Below the pieces are notes generated by a model. That model made no database searches and was not told the DNA's origin. It saw only the letters and a list, made by a program, of their open reading frames with translations. A program made the position numbers and the translations under genes. From Helicostylum pulchrum (lineage: Eukaryota > Mucoromycota > Mucoromycetes > Mucorales > Mucoraceae), in assembly GCA_025677825.1 (NCBI GenBank), contig JAIXMO010000055.1, forward strand, positions 62,001 to 126,000: a stretch of 64,000 nt of DNA. The letters run 5' to 3'. Below are positions 1 to 13,000 of this stretch, piece by piece. Every line of letters starts with the position of its first letter. Positions within the stretch are counted from its first letter, which is position 1.

Positions 1-129
1 GTGTTCGTGCTGATTTGTAAACCAAAAAGAAAATCAAGTTGTTTTTTTTTATATATACACGAGAAGAAAGAAAAAGCAAAAAAAAAATAGAATAAAAAAA
101 AATGGGAAATACTACATGATTTTAATATT

Positions 130-1254
130 TTAAAAGTGATAGATGGTATAAGCTGGGATTCCGTAAACAGAGAAACCCATAGATTTGGCCATTTTTGCGA
201 AACCTTCAGTATCTAATTCATGCTGATATACAAAGGGTGGAAAGACTGCACCTTCTCTATGGACTGTTGCTTTTACCATAGTGAATGTTGCGCCTACTCC
301 GTCTAAAGGCACTTTATCATAATTTATAACAGTTGTCATATCCACAAGCTATACAAATGTATATAGAGTAAATAATTGTTCGCCTAATACATAGAATACA
401 TATTTAATATTAAATAATTACCAAATTACGCCCAATTACAGAAGTGGTGTCATCTTAATAAGGTATACATACTAATTAGTTCATAATGCCTTTTTTAAAA
501 ATATCTTGTATATACATATACCTTTCAATAATACTTGATTAAGAGGAACTTTTTGTTGGTATCTTAATGATTGATCTGATTCCTGCCAATTATTCATATC
601 ATAACCTTGTACTATGCCATCGTCTCTCTTCTTTAAACAATTGGGTACTATAATATCAACATCGACAGACATTAAATCGTTAAAGATATTCTTTGGATAA
701 GAATGTAGTTTGACATCAACCCAAACAACCCAATCATGATACTCTTTTAAAGTTGTCGATAATAAAAAGTTTTTAGCTTTAGCCAATGTCGCCGATCTTT
801 TAGTGTCTAAATCAACAATTGTATGGAAGCCAAAGTCCTTTTGATATACATCAATGCTATGAAATTGATTACGCCACCTGTTTTGTAATCTATCAACCTG
901 TTGATAGGCCGTAGTTAATGTAGTATCGGTTGAATCAGATACAAGTAAACCAATAGAAATAAGCTTATTTGCATAACTTGACTTATCTAATAGTTTAAAG
1001 TAATTTTCGAGGTACATTTCATCATTTTGAAGGTGTGTTAATACTAGAACATGCTGTAAAGTCTCTCTATCATTCAAATTTATATAATTGTGTGTTCTAA
1101 GTAGTTTTGTATGGTTTGTTGTCCGTGTTTGAACGGCATGATAATGTAATGATGGTTGCGTTAATCTATAAATACATACAATCCAAACAAATAATAGCAT
1201 GCCCATGATAAAAAGGCGTTGCTTTCCTCTAAATGAAGATATTGATGACACCAT
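130..1254 (-). CDS. GT62 (Anp1/Mnn9/Van1 family) mannosyltransferase
   Basis: Three exons (1254-522, 453-422, 348-130) give 327 aa. Residues about 12-33 form one hydrophobic segment after a short basic N-terminus, the type II membrane layout of Golgi glycosyltransferases. The middle carries the family block with LTHLQNDEMYLENYF and later DIIVPN. The last exon holds the most conserved part, VPLDGVGATFTMVKATVHRE followed by GAVFPPF and TEGFAKMAK, which is diagnostic of GT62. Family knowledge: these enzymes extend alpha-1,6-mannan backbones on N-glycans in the Golgi. The stretch WVVWVDVKLHSYP sits where family members usually show an acidic D-x-D-like motif; here the third position is Lys, so catalysis should not be assumed. 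The gene reads away from the neighbouring bZIP 3' end. The micro-exon of 32 nt is inferred from phase and splice sites. Confidence 0.85.
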
Positions 1255-1600
1255 GGTTTTATTTAGTTATAGCGACAACTACTACTACTATGACAACAAC
1301 AGCAAAAAGAAAGGGGGGAAAAAAAAAACGAAAAAACGAAAAAACGAAAAAAAAAAAAAAGGTTTTTTGTTTTGTTATTTTTTATATATAAAAATAGATT
1401 TAGAGACGAAAAAGGTTCCAGCCTTATTCAAGATGTACCTTATTTTCATACTATAAAACAACAACAAAACAAAAACAAAAAACAAAAAAAAAGATCGTCC
1501 AATTGGATGCACAACGTATCACAAAAAAAAAGAGAACTATCCTTCTTATATGTACAATTAAGGGGGGGGGGGGAGATGAGGGGAAAAACAAGGCTTTATT
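1255..1600. other. Intergenic spacer with homopolymers (GT62 promoter / bZIP 3' side)
   Basis: No gene is seen. The spacer holds the presumed GT62 promoter and the 3' flank of the bZIP gene. It carries A-rich runs around 1320-1360 and 1490-1530 and a G12 run at 1562-1573. Short open frames here are low-complexity. Confidence 0.6.
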
Positions 1601-2261
1601 TTAAATCATTTTCGTTGTCGGTGCGGATACTATATTATTCCTTTGTGTTGATTGTTGAATTGGTAAATGACGCTGTTGTACCAGCATTGGATTGTTTGTA
1701 TTTATATGACAGTCTTTATGTACCATTAATAAACTTCTCAAGCTTAAAACTTCATCCCTCATTACATTAGCTTGTAACTGTAACTGTTCGTTATCATTCG
1801 ATAAATATTCAACCCGTTCTTGTAAACTTTTTAACCATTGCTTCTTTCTTTGTCTGCATTTTAACGCAGCTAAGTATGTTATCATGTTTTGTTCGGTTAG
1901 TAAATAAAATGAAATGTCAAAATATATACATATATATTTACATACCTTGTCTATTTCTCTCCAAGAAGTTTTTACGCTTTTCGTCTGTATTATCTTCGCT
2001 TTCATTGTTATCCATGGAAGCTTTTCTTTTCAAGTTTGTGTGACGAGAAGTTGCACTGTAGTCGTCTTCCTCGGTACTACTGCTCATAGAATCAGTTCGA
2101 GTACTATTGTATGAGTTGGAGTTTATTAAAGATTGTCGCTTTAAAGTTGTTGGTTGTATGGTATCATTTGCTAGACTAGTGTTGTTATCATTATCTGTAA
2201 TGTTGTTGTTAAAGAAATTATGTGTTGTATACATAGATTGTTGAATATCTGTCCAAATCAT
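1601..2261 (-). CDS. bZIP transcription factor, Atf1/CREB-like
   Basis: Two exons (2261-1946 and 1869-1601; 76-nt intron) give 194 aa. The splice joins NFLERNRQ to AALKCRQRKK, producing the canonical ATF/CREB basic region N-x7-R/K (NRQAALKCR). It is followed by a leucine zipper with heptads SLQERVEYL, NDNEQLQLQ, VMRDEVLSL. The N-terminal half is Ser/Asn/Thr-rich and acidic (SSSTEEDD), as in activation or stress-MAPK-regulated regions. The protein is far shorter than Atf1-class factors with their N-terminal HRA/HRR domains and resembles the small Atf21/Pcr1-like bZIPs. Family role: binds CRE-type TGACGT sites as a dimer in the nucleus. Target genes cannot be inferred. The intron splits the basic region, a usual position for this class. 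Confidence 0.88.
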
Positions 2262-2593
2262 TAGATAAGATTAAAGAAAGAAGTAAATGAAAGGGTTAAA
2301 GTAAAAAAAAAAAAAAAAAACGTTAGTTTTAAGTATATGAGAGCATCGGAATACGGAATAACAATCGGATATGTGATCGGTTCATATGAAACGTACATAT
2401 AAATCAGAAAGGCGAAATGCAGGATTTAGTCATAATGCCAGTAAATTTACCGCACAACATAAAGAATTATCTTGATTTATTTAAGAGTATATCATCATAT
2501 CCGTATATGTATTATGCAATAGCATAAATGTAATCATATCTGGGCACTAAACCCAGCAAACGTGAATCAGTAGCCTGCAAGTACAAACAATTG

Positions 2594-2624
<31 letters not shown>

Positions 2625-5081
2625 TTTATATATACTTGATGCATATGATTCGTGTTAAATCATTTGTCAAAAAAAAAAAAAAAAAAAAAAAGTTCAAAAT
2701 TAGCATGATAATATAATGCAAAATCATTTTAAATGATGTAGGTAAATCCTTTTCGATGATCCTCTCTTTTTTTTCATTTTGGGTATTAAGAATAAGGCGA
2801 GGGGACATTTAATGGCTACATTGAAATATCTCTAAGCGGCAAAATAAAGAAAGAGAAGTTATTACTTAAAAAGAGTTCTGGCTTATCAAAAAGTTAGTTC
2901 GACTTTTTTATATTTAACCGATGAAATCAATTTGGTTATTATCTAAAATTATGCGCAGATATTTATAAAGTAGATTTCCCTTATTTTCTGCAATAAAAAT
3001 AAACGATTATAGTAAATATTAAAAAAAAAGAAAAGAAAAACTAATAGCTACCTCCAAGTACGGCGCTTGATTAGGCTTGTATACTTATTTAACAAGTCTT
3101 TTTCGTCGCAAACGTCAAAGCAACTGTTAATTGACGGTGAGCGACACGTTACAGTGCTTAATCTTTTTTTTCTCCCTTCTATAGCTATCCAATGTGTTAA
3201 AGAAGCAGCCAAAAGTATAATAATATTTAATTTAGTAGCTGCGAAAGATCACAAAGAAAATCTGCGGTAAAATGGCATTGATTGTAATACGCATTTAAAA
3301 AAAACGTAGTGTGTCCCTATTCTGACGGTCATTAAAAAATATAATTCAAGTAACAAAAAAACAAGAATGAATCCAGATAAAATAAGCAGGATCACATTAT
3401 TAAATTGCTATTAATCTAACACGCATAAACCCAAAGTAGGTCATCTTTTTTCTTTGTTCCTTGGTTATATGGGAAGTGTAAATAAGCTCTCCTGGAATTA
3501 TTTTGAAAAAAAAAGCCAAAGTTTGATAGTCGAACTCTAGAAAATTAAACATTTAAAGGGTTAGAATGACTGCAATGTTTTATGCAAACAGTTTAATTGA
3601 ACTGTAAAAAAAAACTGGTATGGATGAGAGGCTATTAAAAAAAAAGGAAAGGCATGTATTTTATAGTTGTAACCTCGGAATCCACCAAAGCATGTCATTC
3701 TGAAATTATATTATCGCTTCTTCTCAAAATAGGATCTTTTTGGAGCGATAGAGCAGAGAGAAAAAAAAAAGAAGCTTTTACTCGGTATACATTTTTCTGC
3801 ATCATAATCATAATAAAAAAGAAGGCGGTAAAAAGTTTTTTTTGAAGCACAAACACAACTTGAAATTGGGATAATCAAAACCCGCAAGTTTTAGAAAACC
3901 GCAAGATTATGTTAAGCGTTCAATTGAAAAATTAGCGGGAGCCTGTTCATTAACAAATTACTCTTGTTTCTTAAACCGGCTTACTGAAAATACAAACAAA
4001 TTATAATTATGAGTAACAGTTTGCTTGTCTTTCTTTTTTTATAAACTACATCATTCGAGAACTTTTTGGTTTTCCGAGAGCGGGACAGAAACAAATGAGA
4101 ATAAAAATTAGGTTGTTACGTTGTGTGGCGGTGACACTGTTTAGTCATTCCCTGGACTAGATTAGCGTAAACTGGTTCTTGGCAAAAAAAAATAATTATC
4201 CGCCTAACCTATATTTACTCATGAAACCTAGAGCCTTTTTTTTTATTTTACTTGACAATTGCAAAAAAAAAAAAGGTCTTGCAGAAATATTTACTCGAAA
4301 GTTGGTTTGCATTACGTTATATGACCAATTCGTCCCCCCCCCCCCCCCTCCTCCTCCTCGATTTCGTGTACGTAATAGAATCGACGTAATAGAATTATTA
4401 TATATCGATGGTGTAATGACACCAAGAGAAGCAGGGGAAAGATCCAGTGTCTTGGCTTAATACATTACAGTTACACGGCGGATCGGCAGAAGAAGATTAA
4501 ACATATTGAAAGATTCTTTTTGTGTCACTCAGTACTCTATCAACCACCTCTTGGCAAAATCAAAACGTAAAAAAAAATGATGGATTGTACCCATATATAA
4601 ACTTTGATGCCATGTTTCTTTATTTTTGTCAGCGCAGGATTATTCCTTTTTATTTTTATACTTAATATAGTAACTCCTCCCCCCTCTACCTGCATTTTTT
4701 TAAGCGGGCCACAGTAGTATATTTTATGCCATTACTAGAATTTCCCTTGTGGCAAAAAGAAATAGGCAAAAAGGGATTACATTTTATTTTTGCCATACCA
4801 CCAGCCCATTTTTTTTTGTGCCTGTATCACTCAGACGTTTTTTTTTTTTTTTTTTTGAATCGAAAAATATATATAAAATAAATATAAATATAAACAATAG
4901 AGAAAATAATGATACAATTGCAGTAAAATTTTTCATATTTTATTTTAGCTTATATAATTAGGGCATTGGGTAGTGATAGAGGCATAAAGGGGCATGTGAA
5001 CTAGTGGATATTTACATTATGTGAGATATAGATTTGTCAAGGTTTGATGCTGAGCAAGAAAATAAGCTTTTTTTTTTCTTT
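2262..5081. other. 2.8 kb AT-rich intergenic region
   Basis: No intact gene is visible on either strand. The region has A/T runs of more than 20 (around 2595-2620 and 2669-2690), a C16-type run near 4334-4349 and several short lysine/phenylalanine-rich open frames that look like low-complexity noise. The only stretch with protein-like character is a helix-turn-helix-like peptide encoded about 4378-4458 on the plus strand, listed separately. Confidence 0.6.
4378..4458 (+). pseudogene. Possible transposase helix-turn-helix relic
   Basis: The plus strand encodes DVIELLYIDGVMTPREAGER and a few more residues before a stop. This pattern (hydrophobic helix, short turn, AAE/AGE-type helix) resembles the N-terminal helix-turn-helix of Tc1/mariner and IS630-type transposases. 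It directly follows a poly-C/CCT tract and is cut by stops on both sides. No DDE core is seen nearby. This could be chance; the call rests on one short motif. Confidence 0.22.
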
Positions 5082-6171
5082 TTATTGAGGCCAGTTTGAA
5101 CCCAGCCATCCCAATTTGCCAAATGCATTCCAAAGAACACTAGTTTTATTCACATCGATACAACATACCTTTTGAGCTTCAGATTTACGAAAAAGAGAGT
5201 TTGTTTCGTAAGCATCTTTAGCCGCTAGTACAAGAGCCCATTTACATTTCAAGTATTGCTCTGGAGTTAATCGAAGTGTAGCTGCAATTGTAACTTCACC
5301 AGCATGAAGTTTATCAAAGTATGGCATATTACGGATTTTAAGTGGAGATCCTAGAAAGAAAAAAAAAAGCATGTTAGTATTTCTATTACAAAAAAAAAAA
5401 TTAAAAAACTAAATCGAAATCTTTACCTTTCCAAGAGATACGAACTGTTGGTCTTCTATTGAACACTTCGAGACTAGGAATCCATTCTTCTTTATTTAAA
5501 AATACCGTAGCTTGATCGCATTCAGCACTTAAATTATCATATACTGATGCTGCTTCAGTTTTCGCCTTCTTCATCAATTGATCTTCTTCTTCTTGTTGTT
5601 GTTGCTGACCGGAAATATGAATACTGCTATCAATTTGGGTTGGTGCGACCGGTAAAGTCTGAGGTAATATAGCGAGGTTAATAGGCATAGATAGTGTGTC
5701 ATCTTCTTTGCACGTTGTGTCAACAGCATCTGTTACAGTTGTTAACAAGCTTTTGTCTTCGTTGTCTTTACTTTTATATTTTCTCTTCTTTATGCGTGGA
5801 CTAGGTGTCTTTAATTTGGGCGCTTCAATAACAAACGTAGGCATATAAAATGTTCCTTTGGTTGTTAACGGAAGTGCTCGCAATGGCTTTGATTTAACTC
5901 TGTAAGACGGTATCGATGTATCTCTAGCTTTAAACTTGGGCTTTATAGGAAAGATGTTAGCCATCGTCGGAGAGCAGCATGAAGAAGAAGACGATGATGA
6001 TCCAGGTGAGGACGCTTCTGTAGATACAGAGCCCCAACAGTCTTCTTCTGGTGATCCAATGGTTTGAAATGTTGATTCTAAGTACAACTTTGGAGTTACA
6101 GGTGGTGATATAAACTCTATTTTACTGTTAAATTGGTGTTGGTGTTGGTATTTGGGGTTTACAAAAGGCAT
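5082..6171 (-). CDS. SWIRM-domain chromatin protein (Fun19/Laf-like)
   Basis: Two exons (6171-5427, 5350-5082; 76-nt intron) give 337 aa. The start at 6171 is the Met of MPFVNPKY; an upstream in-frame Met would only add a hydrophobic, T-rich leader. The C-terminal ~90 aa form a SWIRM domain. Visible blocks are VRISWKGSPLKIRNMPYFDK, LHAGEVTIAATLRLTPEQYL, FRKSEAQKVCCIDVNKTSVL and the terminal FGKLGWLGSNW. Residues about 1-240 are Ser/Pro/Lys-rich and probably disordered, with a poly-Ser and a poly-Gln/Glu stretch. Family knowledge: SWIRM domains bind DNA or nucleosomes. Stand-alone fungal members such as budding-yeast Fun19 and fission-yeast Laf1/Laf2 (linked to the Clr6 histone deacetylase complex) share this C-terminal placement. 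The partner complex here is inference. Confidence 0.85.
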
Positions 6172-7056
6172 TGTATAAAGTGAAAAATAAAAAAAAGATA
6201 AAAGAAAGAGGGTTACCAATTATTCTTTTTTTTTTATTCTGCTTTATATTTATACAAAAAAAAAAAAAAAAAAAAAAAATCAGTGACGTTTGAAAAATAC
6301 GTTTTATTGCAGTACGTGTTCTAGAACTATGAGATGTATTAGAAAGCTTCTTTTAATCTATCAATTGTATATTAAATTAAGACAAAATTAGTATACATTT
6401 TTAATTTTGTTGCTTACTTATTACCTTCTTATACAATCCTCTTTCTCGCTACTCCCCCCCCCCTTTCTCACCACATCTCTATTTTTTGTTGCTGTGAAAC
6501 AAATAATCCTTCTTACCAAAGGTACAATCATCTCTTTTACCCCAAAAGTAATGGTTATTTCAATGTCAGATATGCTGAACCTTAGCTCACGTCAAAGAAG
6601 GAGAGGAAACGTGTTTTTTTACAAATATATAAAAAGGTATTAGGTTTTTGACTTGCATGTAAATTTTATGAAACAATTTGAATCGTTCGAACCGGGATTT
6701 TTTCTTTTTGTTGCAATCAGAAGCACAGAAATGTTTTATTGCCAAGTTTTTTTCGCTCATGTTAAAAATAACTAGACTATTTCTATTAATGGTAGCTTGT
6801 AACATTTTTGTTTTTATTACATTATTATTATGATATTATATGTTGTATTTAGTATATATTTCACAAAAAAAAAACAAAAGGAGGAAGAAGATGGTCCAGC
6901 CATCAAATGTGAGAAAAGGTTTATGTGAATTAAAGAATATGGGAGGCGTGTGTGTGTATTTGTTTGTGGGGGGATATAAGTTGGTTGTAATGAATGCCAA
7001 TTAGTTTTTCTTTTTTTTTAAAAAAAAAGAAAATAGTTGATATACAGACGATTGTA
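6172..7056. other. Intergenic region between SWIRM gene and BEM2 3' end
   Basis: No gene is seen. It contains the SWIRM promoter side with an A22-type run at about 6257-6279, a C-run near 6456-6466, and a T/A-rich stretch ending in a self-complementary T(n)A(n) tract at about 7011-7028 just beyond the BEM2 stop. Open frames here are not protein-like. Confidence 0.55.
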
Positions 7057-10000
7057 TTATATTTGTTCTTCTTGATCGTCTTGCTCTTCTTGTCGAGACT
7101 CTCGTTCATCCTCATCTTCTTTAAAGGGTTCTACTTCTTCACTTTCGATATCAAATATATAATGATAGTTTAAAATTAGATATTTAACGATATTTTGATG
7201 ATGCCCTAAATTTGACATGGTAGTTGCAAACGATGCAGGTCCTGGTATTGGTTGCAATAAAGTAGGGCCAAACACAATAGCTAGATTAGTAGCGTACATA
7301 TGATTAGTTGCTTCAAAATCAGTTACACTACAACAGATCATATACACGTTAGTTTTATATACAAATATATATACAAATATATATACAAATATATATATAT
7401 ATATATTTTAAGAAAAAAAAAAACTGTAACTTACATAACAAAGTGTTCTATAATTTTCTTTAATAGAACATAATTGGAATGAGGTAATTTTTTAATTACT
7501 TTTTTGATAAGGTACACCCTTTCGTCATGATCCTCAGATGCTATTTTTAAAAAAATAAAATAAAGGGTTAAAGCAATTTATAGAAATAAGGCGTGTTTAA
7601 TTTCCTTTTACCTGACGCATTAATAAAATCGTCGTAATAAGTATACGTCAATAAAGGTTCTGGAAGTTCTCTCAAGAATTGTTTAAAAGCGTCCGCTACA
7701 ACATTGATATCAGCCCAAGCAGGGTTATTTAAATCAACTTTGGAAACGTTCTTATTGAATTCCGCTTTCAATGCGCTAACAACAGATCCGGTACCCGCCA
7801 CACGATAGATACCCACTTCTTCTAGTCCTCGAAGTTCAATCTCTCGAATACATTTATCAACAACATCTGGTATTTTACCGTCGCGCATAAGTCCGTCCAG
7901 TGGTACACCGTAAACAGCCGTACTGGAAGCAGATTGGTTTCTGTTGGACGTATCAAGTAAAGCAGTAGAGCGGTGCTGTCCACCACCTTCATAGTCTAAA
8001 CTTTCTGCAGCCAATACACTTTGACGCTTAGCAGCTCCTTCACGAGCAGAGTTATTGACATGAAGCATCCAATCTTGCATATCTTCTCTACTCATCGCTT
8101 GAAACAAGTATTGACCGCCTTCTTCCGTAACAACACGAAACACAAAATCTCGTTTAGTATACGTACTTGCCACCGACGTAGTAGAATGAATTAAATTAAT
8201 TACAGTTGAAGCCTTTGTAGCTGATAAATGACTTTGATTTAAATGTGGAGGGTCAGTATTAATAGGCGACGTACTTAGCGATTGAGGTCTCAAGTTTCGT
8301 AAAAATGAATTGATACGAGGTATCACACTACTGCCTTGTTGTGATGTTTGTTGCAGAGATGTCTTGTGATGTCCTGATTTTCGGTCTTGTTTTTCAATCA
8401 ATCGAGCTTGTTCTAATTGTTTCTTTTGAAGCTTATGTTGCAGCGATAACCATTCCTTGTCAATACGATCTCGTTCTTTGAAATCTCGTTTTAGTTTTTC
8501 CATTTGTTCAGTGACGAGTTTGCTAAATATGGTAGACCGAGACGCATGTGATTTACTGGAGGGCCCACGAAGTACAAGGCTAGAGGAAGAGGAACCCGAT
8601 GACATCTTTTTGTTTTCACGAAGTGCAAGGTCTTTCAGTCCCTTCCAATTATCTTTTGAAAATGTAGGAGAGATAACAAACGACATGCTTATTCCTGTCG
8701 ATTCAATCTGCTGTTCATCCAAGTCAACTTGCACATTCATAATCAGCTGTAAAAACTGATAAACGCAACGTCTCTTATCAAAGTTAATCATATTATCTTT
8801 TTTATCAAACGTATCGGGTATATGAAAACATAATTCCATAATACGTTCAAATATCCAACCTAAACTAGGAACCACCAGTTGTTGATTATTTGATACGGTG
8901 GAAGACGAAATAGACGACGAAGAATATGTAGATGATAAGGTGCGCGAGGTATTGGAAGAAACCATGGGTTGAATTTTTTGAATTTGGTTTAATAAATTCT
9001 CTAGCGTATCCAGATTAGCATGTCCATGTTGCATAGCTACGTCGTTCCAGGCTTTGGTAAAAATACGTACTTCGGGACTAACTAAAGCACTAGCCACGGC
9101 ATATTCTACAAACCCCGGTACTCGACTTATGGCTGAACGCTTGGCATTACCATTTGTTGTTGCCTCTTTGAGCTCAGGAAATAGGGTCATTTTTTCACTT
9201 GATATTTTACTTAGCGTTACAATCTGCAAAAACTTTTCAATACGTAATACACGTGTCTTGGAATCAATTTCCATCGCAGCAATTTCATGAATCACCCAGC
9301 TACGGATAATAAAATGCATGCAGTACAGATATTGGATGGAGCCCGGAAAGGCTAACAGCAAGTCGTCATCTGAAAATGCTGAAGGAGACACAACCGATCT
9401 TCTTGCACCTTCAATCGCAGTAAATATGTCCGAGATAATAACATCTTCAGCCATGACATGATAGCTAGGTAAATGAGAAGAAGGGGCGTCTAAAACAGGG
9501 GCTAAAGCACTTGACATACGAGACGTTCTAGATGGCTTTCGAGCAGGAAGCCAGGCGTACAAATCACTGGATTGAGCTTCAAATACATCGAAAGTTTGAA
9601 TCCAGTCTTGCATGGTAACAGCGCCGAACAATTGACGCACAGCGCTATCCACTTGTTCTAAAAGCGCTTCCGGAGCGAAATGATCCACTAAACTCTTGGC
9701 ATCTGTATCACACTGTTTGGTAGAAATAGACAAGGGAACCAATTTATTTGTAGCCAATTGAAGTGTCGTATGATAGCGTTGTGTACCGCTGGTCAATTGT
9801 TTATACAGTTCTTCAGCCCCTCGCGTGCTTTCTGGATCGTATTGAATTGCCTTCATATCATAGCAAGGTGAAAGATGTTTACGTATAAATTGTGTTCGAA
9901 GGTCAATAATTCGTTGTTCAATGGTATATGACATGGTCAATGCTTCCGTATGCGTGCTTTGGTCTTGATTTATTAATGGAACACGCCACTCTTCTAAAGC

Positions 10001-13000
10001 CTCTTTGGCGTTAGTTAAAAATATGCCAATATAACGTGTAATTTCAATCTCGTCGATAAAGTCGTAAGGATGTTCTTCTAACCAGTACATAAACAAATTA
10101 AGTACACGTAGTTGAATATCTGCTACCTTTTTCCAGTCATATAAATCAATATCAGAGACTGATTTTTCCGTTATCTCGGGCGTAAAATACGATTCCAGTA
10201 AAATTAATGAATTCTTCCTCTTTTTCTTTGTATTTAATTTATTTTTTTGCTTGGCGTCCATAAATTTTTTACGAAGCATGTCAAGCAATTGTGTGGCGGA
10301 ACAGAAGATACGGTAGGTGGTGAAAAATACACTGATATACTCTTCTTCATCCATTGCAATCTTATTTGGCTGTACTTGGTGTTGAAGTCCTTCGGCTAAC
10401 GACATCATTTGCCATTGATCTTTCAAAGCTTCCTCGTGCGGTAAAACTCCACGCACAAGTGAATCTACCAATTGCTCTAAATATCCCGCTTTAACCGTAA
10501 CAAGTAATGCATCGCCACTTTCATCTATATTTGTAACTTGTTAACATAAAAGGAACTTTTAATTTTAAAAAAAATATATTTACCTTTTGATAAATCAAGT
10601 GATTGAACTGAACCTGTTCTTTTCAATGGAGTAGTAGTAGTAGTGCCATCTTCTTTTTTAAGAATTGCAGATGCTTTAAATACAAGTTCACCTTGTTGAA
10701 CACTTAGTACAATTTCACCATTATGACCATACTGAGCTATACGATTTCTTCTGTGCGCTTCAATTAAAGCCTTTGTAGAATACGTACGATGATGTCTATT
10801 TGAAATCAAAGACCCTAACCAAGTTCTACTATTCTCAGACTCCAAAAGATCAAGTTTACTGCTAGACGATGGATTTGGGTTACCGCTACCAGGAGGGAAA
10901 CTATAAGTACGACGACGAAATGCCTTTCGATTTGCTCTTGATGGCGAAACAATATCATGACTCGAAGTCGTATTGTTGTTAAAACTAGAGTTGATAGAAT
11001 TGGAGGAAGAAGGGCCCGTTAAGGGTGTATTGACTTGTTGCTTTTTTGATCCGTCTTCTAAAAAGGATCGGATGGAGCGAAGACTGTTATTGCCTGCCAT
11101 TTTGTTTGGTTGAGTCTTTTTGTGAGAGGATGCAATTGAAATAGCAGACGTAGAAGCAGCTGAAGTTAAGCTTGCTGCACCTGTAGTTGTAGGCGATGAA
11201 GATGCTAATGTTGTTGGTGTACTAGCTATATAAATAAAGAATATTAGTTTTTTTTTCTTCTTCTTTTTATATAAAACATATAAAACTTACTATTATCTAC
11301 ATCTAACAATGAACAATTATCAAGAATATTAGGAAATACTAGGGACGAAGTAGAAGGCGGAGCAACATCGGTATAAGTAGATTGACCAGTAGAACGACGA
11401 TTGAATTTACGACTAGTTAAACTTTGCCCAAAAATTCTAGGTTCACAAGATAAAGAACATTCCTGAAGGTACTTGTAATCGTGAGGTACAGACATAAGAT
11501 CAGTAATGGAATGTTCAAAGAAAGATTGTAATGGCCCAACTACGGCGAGAGAGTCTAATTGGTCACTATGAAGATCAACTCGATGAGATTTCCAATTATT
11601 CAAACTGGAAGTTATTGTATTATAAATACGTTGACAATCATCAAAATCAAGTGTTTCTGAACAAGTTTTTTTAACATATCTTCTTAAACGATCCACCGAT
11701 TGACGTATGGTACCAAAGAAGGGTAACTTTGGGTAAGAAGTTGGCTCGATATCAGTAAAATTCGCATCTTGGAATTCAAGCACTTTTGAATAACTTCCAT
11801 TTACATCTTCAGCTTTTAAATCTTGAGTGAATAAACCGTAATCAGATAATACGCGAACCCAATCCGTTTGAACAAGGTGAACTAAATGACGATCAACGTC
11901 TTTCCAGGTTTCTCTTAATCGAACGACACCGACCGAACATATACCTATAGCGATAGCAGACCAACCCATCATATCACCAAATTCTAATAAATGAATGCCA
12001 ATACGAATCCAATGTTCTAATAACCTTGAACGAACCACAATTGCATCATTTTGCTCTTGTTGCGTATCGATTAATAATTGATTTCTAATAAGTTTTGTTA
12101 AAAAGTGAGGCGATACGGTCGTAAATAACAATGAATTCAACATTTGAGCAGATAATTGAGGTCTAGGTAAGTAGGATAAGGGATTTAATAAATCGTTTTC
12201 GTACTGCGTTAACTTTGAGTGATGAAATAAGTAAATTTGTTGAGCAAAGCTTTTTGGATCAATTAATAAGAATAAAGAAGGTGTAAGACCGGTAATAAGT
12301 AAGTTTGATAGGTTGATTGAATTTCTACGCTTTCCTTCAGTATCATAGGCAGTAATATTTTCTACTTGATTATCCAAATCAGTTTCCTCTTCTTTTAACG
12401 AATATAATTCAGCACACGCTATTAAACTATTGGTATTTAATTCACAATTCTTGTTTCCATTTTCATTTAAGGTTTTGAGAACCAGCTCTTTTAGTTGTTT
12501 TGCCTTTTCCTTGTTTATAATTTCTTTGCCGTCTAGAATGGACATAATACCTGATGCAACATCACCCATAATATCTATCGAAAAGTCGTTACACCAAACT
12601 GTAAATATTTGAAATAAACGATCTTGTATAGTATAATCTTGAGTTAATTTTAAATCCAATTGATTTAATAACTTTGAACCAGTTATAAAAGTCGTATAAG
12701 TAGTTAAAAAAGTGTTCAAGAAATGAATATCGTTATTGGAAAGTAATTCATCAATTATGGTATCGGACCGATCATCCCGAACTTGTGTAGCGTCGTACAT
12801 CCTGCTACTATCAATTGAAAGACTACCTTCAGACCTACTGGTTGAAACAGAGTTGTAACTTGCAAAGGTATTTAACCATAACTGTCCCATTTCTAATAAA
12901 TGCGTGGAATAAGTACCTAAAGTTGATTGTTGATTGATAAAGGTAATACTAAACAGGAGTAAACCGTCAGAATTTAAATTTTTATCTTGTTCAACTTGTA

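Noticed and set aside
3067..3845. Two short plus-strand frames in the 2.8 kb spacer
   Set aside because: Composition is biased by A/T runs, one starts with a non-ATG codon and no protein motif is seen.
6680..6700. B-box-like GTTCGAAC suggesting a tRNA
   Set aside because: Flanking bases do not form a T-arm and no A-box or acceptor stem fits. No tRNA was recognised by eye anywhere in the window.
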